NCBI GenBank assembly: GCA_938015435.1
Contig: CALLPN010000035.1
Coordinates: forward strand, 1 to 64,000
DNA: 64,000 bases
Direction of reading: 5' to 3'
DNA from: an uncultured Saprospiraceae bacterium
Lineage (GTDB): Bacteria > Bacteroidota > Bacteroidia > Chitinophagales > Saprospiraceae
Positions 46,843 to 55,548 of the stretch are shown here, piece by piece. How positions within the stretch are numbered: position 1 is the stretch's first letter; each line of letters begins with the position of its first letter. The notes beneath the pieces are model-generated. The model worked only from the letters and a program-made list of their open reading frames with translations, ran no database searches and had not been told where the DNA came from. The position numbers and the translations under genes are program-made.

Positions 46843-46865
46843 TGCATTAAGTGTTTTTTAATGCA
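46843..46865. promoter_or_regulatory. perfect palindrome TGCATTAA-N7-TTAATGCA upstream of the SPFH gene
   Basis: TGCATTAA (46843-46850) and TTAATGCA (46858-46865) flank a 7-base spacer, 72 bases before the SPFH start codon. The geometry fits a dimeric regulator site. No matching regulator is identified. Confidence 0.45.
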
Positions 46866-47237
46866 ACATCAATTATACATTAATAAATATTATACATATT
46901 ATTAACTAAATGAAACCGAACTCAACCAATTGAGATCAAACTCATCACAGTAAAAATTTAATGAAATAGGACTTAACGCTAAGTACTAATTTCTACAAAG
47001 AATAAAGTGATGACAAGAAAGTAGAAGTACTCACGCTAAGCAAATTACATATAGAAAGTAGCACTACACTTAATTAGAAAAAGAATTGATTACCTTAACT
47101 AGTATTTAAATGAAATTATATCTGAAGTAAAACCCACTAAATGAATGTGAGTTTTTAAGATAGCTTTGTACGAACGTCATTTATCAAAACAATATTAAGT
47201 GTTGAAGTTGTACATCGCTATCTAGCCCAAGCGTTTT

Positions 47238-47266
47238 CGGAGTCCATGTGTTTCGGAGTCCATATG
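47238..47266. repeat. two tandem copies of the GGAGTCCATG element
   Basis: CGGAGTCCATGTGTTT (47238-47253) is followed directly by CGGAGTCCATATG (47254-47266). The layout matches the exact tandem pair at 39561-39590, and the downstream words 'CACTCTTGTCCACAT' and 'CACTTGTCCCCAT' also correspond, so a longer ancestral element is likely. Confidence 0.6.
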
Positions 47267-47518
47267 CTACGCAAGTCACTCTTGTCCACATAATAACCAC
47301 TCTCTCCTATTGCATGCTCTAATATCCTTCTAAATACTCATACAACAACTTGCGAATATCATATTTACAAAAGCCAATTTCTAATTTTAGAATGTCACTA
47401 TCTAGTCAAGTAAATTTCTATGCCCAAGTCTTACTTTAAAAAAAATAGTTGAAATATATCTTAATAAAAGTAGGAAGTACTAAATCTGAAAATTGACACC
47501 AATAAATTAAATTAGTTT

Positions 47519-49234
47519 TCAACTAGTTTGCCACTGCATTTTTGTATCAAAATCATCTTTCTTTAAATGCACATCTGTGCTGCGCATGTTACTTTCCGTT
47601 TTAAGGGTAAGTGATTTGATATGCGAGATGACATCGTTGAAAGAATCAAAGCAATTTTCTTTAGAAATAAAATTAGGTACAATAGCTGTATTACTGAGAG
47701 TATTCATTACACTTTGACTTGCGCCTGCTAAGAAAACCTTCATATTATTTTTTTTCCAATCACTAATCACACTTTCTAAAGTAACTATTCCACTCTGATC
47801 CAGAAATGGAACATTTTGCATTCTTATAATAATCATTTTTTTTCCATCAATAGTATTAGAAAATTTCTTGTACTGGTCTGCAAATCCAAAAAACAAAGGC
47901 CCATCTAAAGACTGAACATATATAGACTTTGCTAATTCTCTCGGTATCTCTTCACAATAAAGACTATTGTCCAATGATTGCTGGACATGAGACGCTTTCA
48001 TAGTATTAACAACTTGTACAATAAAGAGAATACAAGCTAATATAAATCCAGCAGCTACGGCATTAAGCAAATTATTAAATACCGTAAAGAGCAAGACAAT
48101 GGACCAAACAATAGCATCTGGCCTTGGTACCCTTAACAACATTTTGATACCCTTGTAATCAATAATACTTATTCCTGTATAAATAAGAATACTGGCCAAA
48201 ACTGACATAGGAATCAACTCAACAAAATCTGCTACACCTATAACAATGATTAATAAAAATATTCCTTTGTAAAGTCCAGAAGCTCTGGTGACCGAACCAG
48301 CCTTGATGTTAGTTACCGTTCCTACGGTAGCGCCAGCACCAGGTATACCACCAAAAAGACCTACTACAATATTACCGATCCCTTGCCCTATGACAGTCAT
48401 ACGACTATTGTGCTTAGTCTGTGTCATATTATCTGCAACCACAGATGTAAGTAGAGAATCAATAACTCCTAAACCGCCAATCATAATAGCAGGAATGATC
48501 ATTTTCTGTACATCAACCCACCCTATAGACATCAATTCACCAAAATGCATATGAGGCAAATCCCTTGGGATAGAACCAATAGATGGCACTTCTAATTGCA
48601 ATCCAGCCGCTAGAGCTGTGCAAACAATTAAAGCCACTAATATGGAAGGTACCTTGGTTGTAATCCGAGGAAATGCATAAATGATGATCAAAGCTAACAC
48701 ACCTAAACCTACGGCCGTAAGATTACTATTAGCTACAGTACTATTCATATTACTCATAATATTGATAATACCCTTCGGTGATGTGTGTCCCAAAAATGGA
48801 AACAACTGCATAGAAATAATAATGATACCAATGCCAGTCATAAAACTGGAAACCACTGGATAAGGCATAAATTTGACAAACTTCCCAAAATCCAATAGTC
48901 CAAATATCAATTCAAAAATACCTGCCAATACGAAAGTACCTAATATAAGTGGCAGAGCCGACTCTACTGAACCCGAACCAGCCACCCCTAACGAGACCAC
49001 AGTAGCTGCAACAATTGTCATAGGACCTGTTGGGTCAGAGATAAGAGTTTTAGTACCGCCAACCATAGCCGCTACTAATGCCAAAATGATGGCTGTATAT
49101 ATACCCGCCTGAGCTCCCAAACCAGACTGCACTCCAAATGCAAGACCCATTGGTAACCCAATGATAGCAGCCAGCAATCCACCAGACATATCCTTGTAAA
49201 AATTCGATTTAATATCATTTATTTTAGAAAGCAT
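47519..49234 (-). CDS. SulP family inorganic anion transporter with STAS domain (candidate bicarbonate transporter)
   Basis: The 571-residue protein has ten or more hydrophobic segments, the SulP signature near the start ('GLPMGLAFGVQSGLGAQAGI') and a cytoplasmic STAS domain (about 430-545, 'MIIIRMQNVPFLDQSGIVTL'). SulP members carry sulfate, bicarbonate or other anions. Nearby carbonic anhydrase, SPFH and LysR genes favour bicarbonate (BicA-like), as described in some marine Bacteroidota, but this is inference. It is preceded by two small genes that end at a separate terminator, so it has its own transcript. Confidence 0.9.
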   Translation of the reverse strand: MLSKINDIKSNFYKDMSGGLLAAIIGLPMGLAFGVQSGLGAQAGIYTAIILALVAAMVGGTKTLISDPTGPMTIVAATVVSLGVAGSGSVESALPLILGTFVLAGIFELIFGLLDFGKFVKFMPYPVVSSFMTGIGIIIISMQLFPFLGHTSPKGIINIMSNMNSTVANSNLTAVGLGVLALIIIYAFPRITTKVPSILVALIVCTALAAGLQLEVPSIGSIPRDLPHMHFGELMSIGWVDVQKMIIPAIMIGGLGVIDSLLTSVVADNMTQTKHNSRMTVIGQGIGNIVVGLFGGIPGAGATVGTVTNIKAGSVTRASGLYKGIFLLIIVIGVADFVELIPMSVLASILIYTGISIIDYKGIKMLLRVPRPDAIVWSIVLLFTVFNNLLNAVAAGFILACILFIVQVVNTMKASHVQQSLDNSLYCEEIPRELAKSIYVQSLDGPLFFGFADQYKKFSNTIDGKKMIIIRMQNVPFLDQSGIVTLESVISDWKKNNMKVFLAGASQSVMNTLSNTAIVPNFISKENCFDSFNDVISHIKSLTLKTESNMRSTDVHLKKDDFDTKMQWQTS

Positions 49235-49271
49235 AGATATAATTACTAAGAATTGATAATTGAGAATTGGT

Positions 49272-49306
49272 TAAAAAAATGACCTAACAATCTTCTTGTT
49301 AGGTCA
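49272..49306 (-). terminator. strong terminator after the 101-residue gene
   Basis: A perfect 12-bp stem (ATGACCTAACAA and TTGTTAGGTCAT, 5-base loop) is followed on the minus strand by seven T residues (complement of 49272-49278). It closes the transcript of the two small genes (49502-50180) before the SulP gene. Confidence 0.88.
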
Positions 49307-49501
49307 TAATAAACTGAACCCTATTGAAAATAATAATTAATTGAGCAAATGTGTAAGTCTCCGACATCTACTTAGTGACTAAACTCTCACATAAAATCTA
49401 CTAAGCCAACATCTTCCCAAAAGAATTCTATATAACATTATGAGGAAGGATAAACAAAGGGGAACCAAAACCTCTATTTATAAAACATAACATCACAATT
49501 A

Positions 49502-49807
49502 CTAATCCACAACTTCAATATTAATAGTTGCATTGATAGTCATTCTTTTACCGTCAGCTCTGACACCTCTAATTATTTGAAGAAGGTGCTGTTTAGAGCG
49601 CTCTAATTCAGATAATCTTGCCGTATCAAGACTACAAGGATCATCATGATTACCCTCGCTTATTTTCAATTTTTGAATTTTATGAAAGTTAATCTTCTTA
49701 TCAATGATCTCAATTAGTATATCACTGGCCTCCGACGGAGTGAAGGTTCCTTGGATCAATTTGATACCTTGATGTGTTGCTTTTGGCTGTACTTGAATGT
49801 CATTCAT
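49502..49807 (-). CDS. small conserved-looking protein beside the SulP transporter (101 residues)
   Basis: The 101-residue protein has no signal or membrane segment. It shows a patterned core, 'EASDILIEIIDKKINFHKIQ', then a charged helix 'ARLSELERSKQHLLQIIRGV' and ends 'MTINATINIEVVD', suggesting a compact alpha/beta domain. I recall similar small proteins near SulP/bicarbonate transporter genes in marine Bacteroidota, but cannot verify it here. It lies 267 bases upstream of the SulP gene with its own terminator. The function is unknown; a regulatory partner of the transporter is possible. Confidence 0.75.
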   Translation of the reverse strand: MNDIQVQPKATHQGIKLIQGTFTPSEASDILIEIIDKKINFHKIQKLKISEGNHDDPCSLDTARLSELERSKQHLLQIIRGVRADGKRMTINATINIEVVD

Positions 49808-49940
49808 ATTGAGTATATTTTGATGTTTAAAATAATAAAAACTGAATTTTTAAATTAATAATTTGAATATATTTTCGGAAGAAAAAAAAGAAATGTAACA
49901 ATATTTAAATCTTATATCTTTCTCCTTTTCTTAACTTTAT

Positions 49941-50180
49941 TTATACTGGACTATTAGTCCTGTAGGCCGAATCCATCCTAAGAGAAATCTCTCGACACCA
50001 CATTAACGTACAAACGATAATGCCGCTAATAAATAACTCTGTAAAAAATAAACCATCTAGTGACCACGACGCCAATAAGGCCAGTATGAATGATGACAAT
50101 AACAACACTAATTTGAACGGTATAGCAATTTCACTACTTACTTTTTTGGCTGAATTGATATTTCTTGATCTCGTATTCAT
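49941..50180 (-). CDS. small two-segment membrane protein (79 residues)
   Basis: The 79-residue product has two hydrophobic segments (about 22-41, 'PFKLVLLLSSFILALLASWS', and 46-62) and charged ends. It is divergent from the LysR gene across 91 bases and 133 bases upstream of the 101-residue gene. I recognise no family. Its place suggests a LysR-controlled small membrane protein of the same module. Confidence 0.65.
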   Translation of the reverse strand: MNTRSRNINSAKKVSSEIAIPFKLVLLLSSFILALLASWSLDGLFFTELFISGIIVCTLMWCREISLRMDSAYRTNSPV

Positions 50181-50221
50181 AATTTTTTAGTTTTTTTCTT
50201 GATACAAATGTGCAACAAATA

Positions 50222-50235
50222 ATACATTAGTGTAT
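50222..50235. promoter_or_regulatory. candidate LysR-type operator ATACA-TTAG-TGTAT
   Basis: A perfect 5-bp inverted repeat with a 4-base spacer lies in the 91-base gap between the divergent LysR and small membrane protein genes. It also fits the T-N11-A geometry of LysR-type sites. The very high AT content of the gap makes chance palindromes likely. Confidence 0.35.
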
Positions 50236-50271
50236 ATTTATATTTTATATAATTAACATAAACATTAATTT

Positions 50272-51195
50272 ATGAACTATACTTTACATCAACTAGAAAT
50301 ATATAAGAAAGTCGCTGAGCTTCAGAGTGTTACGAAGGCCTCACAAGAGATGTATTTATCCCAGCCAGCCATTTCAATACAATTAAAAAAACTTCAAGAA
50401 CAATTTCCCCAACCACTTTTCGAGGTGATTGGAAGGCAATTGTATATTACTGACTTTGGCAAACAGGTCGCCGTGTCGGTAGATAAAGTACTTCACGAAG
50501 TAGAGTCTCTGAATACCAAGACCTTAACGTTCAATGGCGAACTTGCAGGAAAACTCAAAATCGCAATCGTATCCACTGCTAAATATGTAATGCCTTCTTT
50601 TCTAACAAATTTCATGACCAAGAACCAAGGAGTTACTCTCGCCATGGATGTTACTAATAAAGCGAGTGTTATTGAAAGTCTAGAAAAAAACTTAGTCGAC
50701 TTTGCTCTTGTATCGGTACTTCCTGAAAACTTGAAAGTCAACAGCATTCAACTCATGCAAAATAAATTGTTTTTGATGGGCGGCCGACAACACAAGGCTT
50801 CAGAAAAAAACATAACTAAAAAAGCAATTTCCGAACTTCCTCTCATCTACAGAGAATATGGCTCAGCTACAAGAGTTGCCATGGAAAACTATATTACTTC
50901 GCAAGGTATCCCAAACAACAAACGATTAGAACTCACAAGTAATGAAGCCCTAAAGCAAGCTATAATAGTCGGTTTAGGATATTCAATAATGCCATTAATT
51001 GGGGTCAAAAACGAATTGATAACTGGAGACCTACAAATAATACCTGCCAAAGGATTACCTATTACGACTCATTGGAATCTTATCTGGCTCAAGGCCAAAA
51101 AACTATCTGTAATAGGAGAAGCCTATGCAGATTATCTAAGAGAACACAATCAAGGAATAATTGACAATTCATTTCAGTGGTTTGATAAATATTAA
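50272..51195 (+). CDS. LysR family transcriptional regulator
   Basis: The 307-residue regulator has the N-terminal helix-turn-helix ('YKKVAELQSVTKASQEMYLS', then 'QPAISIQLKKLQEQF') and a LysR substrate-binding domain (about 90-295). The HTH resembles the CbbR/CmpR group, which includes regulators of CO2 and bicarbonate uptake. It is divergent from the small membrane protein gene and neighbours the SulP and carbonic anhydrase genes, so control of that module is plausible. The effector is unknown. Confidence 0.9.
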   Translation: MNYTLHQLEIYKKVAELQSVTKASQEMYLSQPAISIQLKKLQEQFPQPLFEVIGRQLYITDFGKQVAVSVDKVLHEVESLNTKTLTFNGELAGKLKIAIVSTAKYVMPSFLTNFMTKNQGVTLAMDVTNKASVIESLEKNLVDFALVSVLPENLKVNSIQLMQNKLFLMGGRQHKASEKNITKKAISELPLIYREYGSATRVAMENYITSQGIPNNKRLELTSNEALKQAIIVGLGYSIMPLIGVKNELITGDLQIIPAKGLPITTHWNLIWLKAKKLSVIGEAYADYLREHNQGIIDNSFQWFDKY

Positions 51196-51304
51196 TCACA
51201 CACCAATGACGATTGACTTACACTTCAATTATTATAACTTCAATGATAAAAAATTGGAACCGTTTTTCGAACAATAAAGTATACTACTCAAAAAAAACAT
51301 AAAG

Positions 51305-51571
51305 ATGACTCATACTATAACAGTAAAGAATATCAAATGCGGAGGATGCGCCAACTCTATCCAAAAGAAACTGAGTGCAATGGCAGGAATAAGTAATGTA
51401 GAAATAGATATATCAGAAGGAAAAGTATCCTGGACCGATACTAGTACTCATCAGAGTATGGAGATCAAAGAGGCACTATCTAAAATGGGATATCCGGAAG
51501 GTGATTCAACTTTGATGCAGACCGCCAAAAGTTTTGTGAGCTGTGCTGTAGGTCGGTTAGATAAAAACTAG
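51305..51571 (+). CDS. heavy-metal-associated (HMA) domain protein
   Basis: The 88-residue protein is a single HMA domain with the metal-binding pair in IKCGGCANSI (Cys12, Cys15) and the ferredoxin-like core 'GISNVEIDISEGKVSW'. Such free-standing domains carry copper or other soft metals in the cytoplasm. A second cysteine occurs near the C-terminus ('FVSCAVGRL'). No metal ATPase is adjacent. The gene follows the LysR gene by 109 bases and converges with the next gene at a 12-base gap. Confidence 0.85.
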   Translation: MTHTITVKNIKCGGCANSIQKKLSAMAGISNVEIDISEGKVSWTDTSTHQSMEIKEALSKMGYPEGDSTLMQTAKSFVSCAVGRLDKN

Positions 51572-51583
51572 ATATGCAATTTA

Positions 51584-52141
51584 TCAAAAATGAAACCCTA
51601 CTTTGACCTGTCCTATATTGATCAATTCAAAGGAGTAGCTCGTATTATTTACTTTAGGATTAAAGTCATCTTTATCAACGGTCTTGTTTTGAAATATAGC
51701 TAAAGATGGTTCTGTGCTTATGGAAAAATGAGTTCCGAAGTTGTACAAAAACCCTAAGAATGGAATTACACCTTGTTTGGTTGTTGTCCTTTGTGCACTC
51801 TTTGCTTCGGTTCTTCCATAGTTTAAATCAGCACCAGTATAGAACTTCCAATTACCGCTTAGCTTATATACTTTATCGAAACCTAATCGCACTGAAAAAT
51901 CTGTAACTGCATCATCTGCAGTACTTAGATCCACACTTGTAGCACATCTCAAACTATACGAACTATCTGAAAATGATCTTCGGTAAGTTAGATCCAAATT
52001 ATTTACTTGCTCATTGAATATCAATACAAATTTTGAGGCATTGATACTCAAGTGGTTGCTAGTATGATCTACTTGCGAAAAAACAAAGGCATTGCCCACT
52101 AGGAGCAACACCGCTGTATGCATTATATTTTTAATATTCAT
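51584..52141 (-). CDS. hypothetical outer-membrane-like beta protein
   Basis: I start at 52141, where TAATG joins the upstream stop codon to this ATG. A longer frame from 52162 would overlap the previous gene without reason. The 185-residue product has a signal peptide (MNIKNIMHTAVLLLVGNAFVFSQ) and alternating strands with aromatic residues ('YRRSFSDSSYSLRCATSVDL', 'TSYSFELINIGQVKVGFHF'), ending in Phe. This looks like a small outer-membrane beta-barrel. It is coupled to the lipoprotein gene upstream. The function is unknown. Confidence 0.7.
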   Translation of the reverse strand: MNIKNIMHTAVLLLVGNAFVFSQVDHTSNHLSINASKFVLIFNEQVNNLDLTYRRSFSDSSYSLRCATSVDLSTADDAVTDFSVRLGFDKVYKLSGNWKFYTGADLNYGRTEAKSAQRTTTKQGVIPFLGFLYNFGTHFSISTEPSLAIFQNKTVDKDDFNPKVNNTSYSFELINIGQVKVGFHF

Positions 52142-53262
52142 TATCCGAAAAATTCTTCCCATATAGCCGATACGTCATCAAAAAATCCTTCATAAAAAAC
52201 TGATGAATCTTCAGATGTTCCATCTTTATAAAAAATGAGAATGGTTTCCATGTCTTGGTTAATTTCTAAATCTCCAATTTTTACATCATCAAAAAGCACA
52301 TCTAAATCGAGTAGATTATTAATCTGAGTATCTGTAGGATCATCAAGAGTAATAAGCGTTGCTAAATCACCCAATGTTTGGATTGATAATTTGCCTACAT
52401 TAACTTGTACCGCAGCGCTTCTTACACTTTCGTCTGTAAGGTTTTCAAAGTCATCGTCTTTTAATTCCATCTGAGCACTTATACCGATGTCGCAAAGATT
52501 ACCATCTGAAAAATCCATATCCATCTCGTAAGAAGTAGTAGACACTCTTTCTACATTGATGTTCATTTCCATAGGATCCATAAATAATTCCGCTTCGATC
52601 TCTACCGGTAATTCGTATCCTGCATTATCTGCGTAGGTTACTTTTGATACCGTCACTTCAAATGCTTTGACTCCATCAATACTCATAGACGCATGCATCG
52701 CTGTAGGAAGAAACATTGTTTCTTGATCTATAGTCACCATCTTATCTTGGTACATATCCATGACTAGCTCTACGTTATTAGTTGTTTCCATTGGACTTGC
52801 AGGAAATCTAAAAATCATTCTGTCATTCACATCATTGGATTTACTCCATTTTTCATCTGATGCATTATAAACATGAGTACCAGCATGATGCGCCAAATCC
52901 AAACGGCTATTATCTTCGATATGCTCAAGGTCCATTACATCTTCCAGTTCTCCAGAAAGATCTTCTAACCAATCTTCGTTTAATGCTTCACCATCTGACA
53001 TGTTCAAAAAATTCTTAAACAATACAGTAACTGCACGTGAGTCTTTGATATCTTGAGTACACATCAACAAATCATCAAAAGTCTTTTGGATATTGGCCTT
53101 ATCTTCTTCTACTGTAGTCTCGCAGGCCGCACATTCACCACCGCAATCTATTCCAGTTTCGTTTCCGTTTTGGATACCATCGCTACAGTTTTCATCATCA
53201 CCACAGCTTGTAATCATAGCTATAGTCAAAAAGACTAGTAGGCAGGAAAATAAATTTTTCAT
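52141..53262 (-). CDS. hypothetical lipoprotein with cysteine-rich N-terminus
   Basis: The 373-residue protein has a lipoprotein signal (MKNLFSCLLVFLTIAMITSC, Cys20). The mature start 'GDDENCSDGIQNGNETGIDC' followed by GGECAAC is a calcium-binding-like, cysteine-rich motif seen at the start of many Bacteroidota surface proteins. The rest, rich in Asp, Glu and Met, holds no domain I recognise. Its stop shares a base with the next gene's start, so the two form a pair. It may be surface-exposed. Confidence 0.75.
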   Translation of the reverse strand: MKNLFSCLLVFLTIAMITSCGDDENCSDGIQNGNETGIDCGGECAACETTVEEDKANIQKTFDDLLMCTQDIKDSRAVTVLFKNFLNMSDGEALNEDWLEDLSGELEDVMDLEHIEDNSRLDLAHHAGTHVYNASDEKWSKSNDVNDRMIFRFPASPMETTNNVELVMDMYQDKMVTIDQETMFLPTAMHASMSIDGVKAFEVTVSKVTYADNAGYELPVEIEAELFMDPMEMNINVERVSTTSYEMDMDFSDGNLCDIGISAQMELKDDDFENLTDESVRSAAVQVNVGKLSIQTLGDLATLITLDDPTDTQINNLLDLDVLFDDVKIGDLEINQDMETILIFYKDGTSEDSSVFYEGFFDDVSAIWEEFFG

Positions 53263-53583
53263 CGTTTTATCTTTATATTATTATTGAATGCAAATATATC
53301 CAAAAGCAATTTATTAATCTGTATAGCTTGACCAACGGTAGATTTCATCATACTTTCGGTAACTCATTAGTTGTAATCCACCAAAAGAACGTTGATTACT
53401 CCTAAACTGTGAGTTGACATACCATAATTCCCTGTTAATTATTTTGTAGAAAAACGGAATCGTTTAATTCCAAAAGGCGGCACTCCGATCACACTTCTAT
53501 AGATCCAATGATTTCGACTTTCTTTATTAAAAGTGAAATACATTTAAAATAAATTACAAACTAATACTGTTATGACCTCTTAT
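53263..53583. other. 321-base gap with no clear content
   Basis: No gene, convincing terminator or repeat is visible between the MBL-rhodanese gene and the lipoprotein gene. The promoter of the lipoprotein pair should lie here. Confidence 0.5.
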
Positions 53584-54993
53584 CTATTTTAAAGTAGATT
53601 GACAAACCGTTTTGCTTGTTAAAATATCAACTTCTCTGATCGCATCAAAACCTCCAGCTACATCGATTGCATTATGGATGCCTCTAGACTTCAAAATAGA
53701 AATTGCTATGACAGATCTATATCCTCCTGCGCAGTGTACAAAAAAGTCGGAATCTGAAGGCATCGAAACTAAATGATCATTAATTTTAGAAAGAGGGAAG
53801 TTTTCGGCTGATGGTATATGTTCAGAATGGTATTCAGATTCTTTCCTTACGTCTACAACCTTGCATTTATTATTAATTGCATCTTTGAATGTAGACGCAG
53901 ATATAGAAATAACACTATCCACTTCTTTAGCTTCAGACTTCCACGCTTCTATACTTCCTTTGAGATATCCAATTACATTATCAAAACCAACTCTAGATAA
54001 GCGAATAATAGCTTCTTCTAATTTCTGTTCCTCTACTACCAGCAGAATCGGCTGATTGATATCTTTGACAAGGGCACCAACCCAAGGAGCAAAACTTCCA
54101 TTCAAACCTATAAATATAGACCTTGGAATATGACTCGCCATATATTCTTTTTGATGACGTACATCCAATATTATAGCTTCTGTTTTATTTGCGGCCAATT
54201 CGAATTCATCAGGACTCAATGCGTGCTGACCATTTGCGATTACCTTTTCGATGTCTTCATACCCTTCTTTATTGAGTCTAACATTAAGTGGGAAATATGC
54301 TGGTGGCGGAAGTAATCCATCCGTGAGCTCTGTGATAAATTCCTGCTTAGTCATATCTTCCCTCAACGCATAATTCATCTTCTTCTGATTACCTAAAGTA
54401 TCTACTGTCTCTTTCATCATGTTTTTACCACATGCTGACCCTGCACCATGAGCTGGATACACAATTACATCATCGGCCAAAGGCATAATTTTAGTCCTAA
54501 GACTATCATATAGATATCCTGCTAAATCGTCTATTGTAAGGTCACCTATCTTCTGAGCTAGGTCTGGACGTCCCACATCACCCAAAAACAAAGTATCTCC
54601 GGTGAAAATTGCATAATCCTTACCGCTTTTGTCTTTGAGCAAATAAGTGGTACTCTCCATCGTATGTCCTGGAGTATGTATAGCCGTGATAGTAATATCT
54701 CCTAGTTGAAACACTTGCCCATCTTTCGCTATTGTAGATTTAAATTGGGTCACAGCATTCGGTCCAAAAACAATATCCGCCCCAGTTTTACCAGCAAGCG
54801 TAACATGTCCACTGACAAAGTCCGCATGGAAATGGGTTTCGAAAACGTATTTGATGTCACAACCGTTCTTGTTAGCTCTATCTAGATATGGCTGTATCTC
54901 TCTCAATGGATCGATAACAGCTACTTCCCCATTACTCTCTATATAGTACGCTCCTTGTGCTAAACAACCTGTATATATTTGCTCTATCTTCAT
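53584..54993 (-). CDS. MBL-fold persulfide dioxygenase-type protein with two rhodanese domains
   Basis: The 469-residue protein begins with a metallo-beta-lactamase domain (about 1-245) whose metal motif is THFHADFVSGH (His54, His56, Asp58, His63), as in ETHE1/BlaB-type persulfide dioxygenases. The first rhodanese domain (about 260-355) has lost its active-site cysteine: 'PILLVVEEQKLEEA' stands where Cys is expected. The second (about 370-465) keeps it, Cys421 in HCAGGYRS. It should oxidise glutathione- or other persulfide sulfur in the cytoplasm. It lies alone, divergent from galE. Confidence 0.9.
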   Translation of the reverse strand: MKIEQIYTGCLAQGAYYIESNGEVAVIDPLREIQPYLDRANKNGCDIKYVFETHFHADFVSGHVTLAGKTGADIVFGPNAVTQFKSTIAKDGQVFQLGDITITAIHTPGHTMESTTYLLKDKSGKDYAIFTGDTLFLGDVGRPDLAQKIGDLTIDDLAGYLYDSLRTKIMPLADDVIVYPAHGAGSACGKNMMKETVDTLGNQKKMNYALREDMTKQEFITELTDGLLPPPAYFPLNVRLNKEGYEDIEKVIANGQHALSPDEFELAANKTEAIILDVRHQKEYMASHIPRSIFIGLNGSFAPWVGALVKDINQPILLVVEEQKLEEAIIRLSRVGFDNVIGYLKGSIEAWKSEAKEVDSVISISASTFKDAINNKCKVVDVRKESEYHSEHIPSAENFPLSKINDHLVSMPSDSDFFVHCAGGYRSVIAISILKSRGIHNAIDVAGGFDAIREVDILTSKTVCQSTLK

Positions 54994-55146
54994 AATTACT
55001 TCTGACCTATTCTCTACTTATGATATGAATCACAAAGATAGTGATATATAGAATGAAAAAAGCAACTCTTGTTACTTAGTGAGTTCCTTTAGGAGTATGT
55101 TTCTAACTAGAGATTGCTAACCCTAGCCATTTACCTTTGGAGTCCA

Positions 55147-55188
<42 letters not shown>

Positions 55189-55223
55189 AGTGTGTGGGAG
55201 TGGGAGTGGATTGTGTTGGTGCC

Positions 55224-55265
55224 CAACTATTGTTTCGCTTGCTACTGAAGTAGCCAGGAACATTA
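55224..55265. repeat. 42-base dispersed repeat containing hairpin GCTACT-GA-AGTAGC
   Basis: The 42 bases match 60029-60070 at 36 positions (about 86 percent). The centre is a perfect 6-bp hairpin GCTACT-GA-AGTAGC at 55241-55254. Both copies lie between genes. Confidence 0.75.
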
Positions 55266-55548
55266 AAATTGCTTCAATTATAGACCAGTTAAGCCTAATG
55301 TTACTTTGAATTTATTGGAATTCTTATAAAGTACTAGGCTCAGTAGTGACCTCTTTTTTCTATACTCTATGAGTGTTCTAACTCAAAGATTCTATTATAT
55401 CAATAATAAGTGCTTATTTTTAGCCACTCCAATGTGCGCCTAATAGTCTATTTGAATGTAAGATTACATTAAGGCGCAATTAATATATTTAGGTGCTTTT
55501 TGAATTTAATATTTACAAGCATATTTAGAGCACAATTAGAGCATAACT

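Larger units (their letters stand above)
46772..47518. other. 747-base gap with a palindrome and dispersed repeats
   Basis: No gene is supported on either strand. It contains the perfect 8-bp palindrome at 46843-46865, two diverged TTATACAT-rich direct repeats just upstream of it (about 46872-46906), and two copies of the GGAGTCCATG element at 47238-47266. The rest is AT-rich without clear structure. Confidence 0.6.
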
